A DNA stretch of 42,765 bases from Candidatus Poseidonia sp. (GTDB lineage Archaea; Thermoplasmatota; Poseidoniia; Poseidoniales; Poseidoniaceae). Below the pieces are notes generated by a model, which saw only the letters and a list, made by a program, of their open reading frames with translations, searched no databases and was not told the origin of the DNA. A program made the position numbers and the translations under genes. Below are positions 42,244 through 42,765 of this stretch, piece by piece; within the stretch, counting starts at the first letter, position 1, and every line of letters starts with the position of its first letter. Location: NCBI GenBank assembly GCA_030741355.1, contig JASLVM010000013.1, positions 1 through 42,765 of the forward strand, read 5' to 3'.

Positions 42244-42765
42244 ATGCGACCGGTTCATCTGCTCTTGATGCTGGTCGTGTTCGCATCGGTCTCGGGTTGC
42301 CTCGGGGGCGGTGAAGGTGATTCTGAATCCACGGGCTCCTACACCGTTGAGTCGTCGATGACCTCCATTGAATTGGAAGCGAAATCTGCCGACTACCAAG
42401 ACGAAGCAACCGTTGAGTGGAGCGTTGATTCCTCGGCGTTCTCCGAAGCCATCGAGGCAGCCGGCGGCAACGTCGTGGGTGTTCTCTTCTCACTCACCTA
42501 CGGCGAAGATGAGACCTCCGGAGGACCGCTCTGCACGGGCGGAGAAGCCAATGCACCTGACACGATCACTGGAGGAGCCACCAAGGGCGAATGGACCCTT
42601 TCGGGGTCGGGAGAAAACCCCGGGTCTCACGACGTGAACCTGACATGGCACAATGCTTCCCTTCTTTCTGGAGTGATCGAGGGCATGACAAAGAGTGAAA
42701 TCGAGTCCCAATTGGCCTTTGGTGAGGAGGCCCTGGGTGCCTACAATCTTGCCGTAACCGTAGAT
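42244..42765 (+). CDS. Lipoprotein of unknown function (partial, runs off window)
   Basis: The ATG at 42244 opens a frame that stays open to the last base (174 codons). A short signal peptide (MRPVHLLLMLVVFASVSGC) ends in a lipobox-like SVSG-Cys19, so the product is probably lipid-anchored outside the membrane. The mature part begins Gly/Glu/Ser-rich and then alternates Thr/Ser-rich beta-like strands (YTVESSMTSIELEAKS, ATVEWSVDSS). Similarity to a known family is not evident. It starts 60 bases after sufT, past a small hairpin. Confidence 0.75.
   Translation, partial: MRPVHLLLMLVVFASVSGCLGGGEGDSESTGSYTVESSMTSIELEAKSADYQDEATVEWSVDSSAFSEAIEAAGGNVVGVLFSLTYGEDETSGGPLCTGGEANAPDTITGGATKGEWTLSGSGENPGSHDVNLTWHNASLLSGVIEGMTKSEIESQLAFGEEALGAYNLAVTVD

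Noticed and set aside
1-42765. CRISPR arrays, insertion sequences or prophage genes
   Set aside because: No regularly spaced repeats, transposase or integrase motifs, or phage structural genes were seen by eye. A repeat-finding program was not run.

Overview
The window reads as a gene-dense chromosomal stretch from an uncultured marine archaeon, most likely of the Marine Group II / Poseidoniales type. Archaeal markers are an archaeosine tRNA-guanine transglycosylase with a PUA domain (34169-36397), a CTP-dependent (DUF120) riboflavin kinase (25489-25953), an archaeal-type PheRS alpha chain (22561-24057), a DUF835 protein (8320-10263) and TATA-like boxes at about -26. Bacterial-looking genes are mixed in (FolD, an RsuA-type pseudouridine synthase, SufE, TatC, a secreted subtilase). 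That mixture fits Marine Group II, but the assignment is inference; archaeon is the firmer call. No insertion sequence, CRISPR array, rRNA or replication origin was recognised. No stretch over about 150 bases lacks a gene, and several convergent pairs overlap or touch at their stop codons.

Layout. 1-1439: end of an MFS transporter and a small membrane-anchored unknown. 1440-3983 (minus): secreted, membrane-anchored S8 protease with a probable leaderless promoter. 4085-6473 (plus): coiled-coil unknown, RsuA-family pseudouridine synthase, Kbl-type PLP acyltransferase. 6476-8216 (minus): DUF309 protein and two membrane proteins. 8320-12772 (plus): three ATGA-coupled genes, DUF835 protein / DnaA-like AAA+ protein with a broken Walker A / YkgJ-type Cys-cluster protein. 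12877-14043: citrate synthase. 14031-15221 (minus): a GDPD-family phosphodiesterase whose HRG motif sits at the C-terminus, as if circularly permuted. 15320-17567 (plus): PAP2 membrane phosphatase and TatC. 17554-20601 (minus): PHP phosphoesterase, Pro-rich membrane protein, FolD, small membrane protein. 20653-20728 (minus): tRNA-Thr(UGU). 20830-24961 (plus): aminotransferase, zinc-ribbon membrane protein, PheS, two YbjQ-like proteins. 24964-28516: a charged unknown diverging from riboflavin kinase across a palindromic promoter, then TruA, a TPR-like protein and a PH-domain membrane protein. 28583-36397 (minus): tgtA followed by two ABC-2 type ATPase/permease pairs and a CrtC/AttH-like protein. 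36439-42183: a NifU-like protein diverging from a complete SUF operon (sufC-B-D-S-E-T). 42244-end: start of a lipoprotein.

How the genes work together. The SUF operon with the divergent NifU-like carrier is a full Fe-S assembly unit. The two ABC pairs are joined by ATGA overlaps and look like one export or envelope system. The DUF835 / DnaA-like / YkgJ unit is the least explained: two P-loop-fold-like proteins without a usable Walker A are made from one transcript. It is the best candidate here for an undescribed system, followed by the permuted GDPD.
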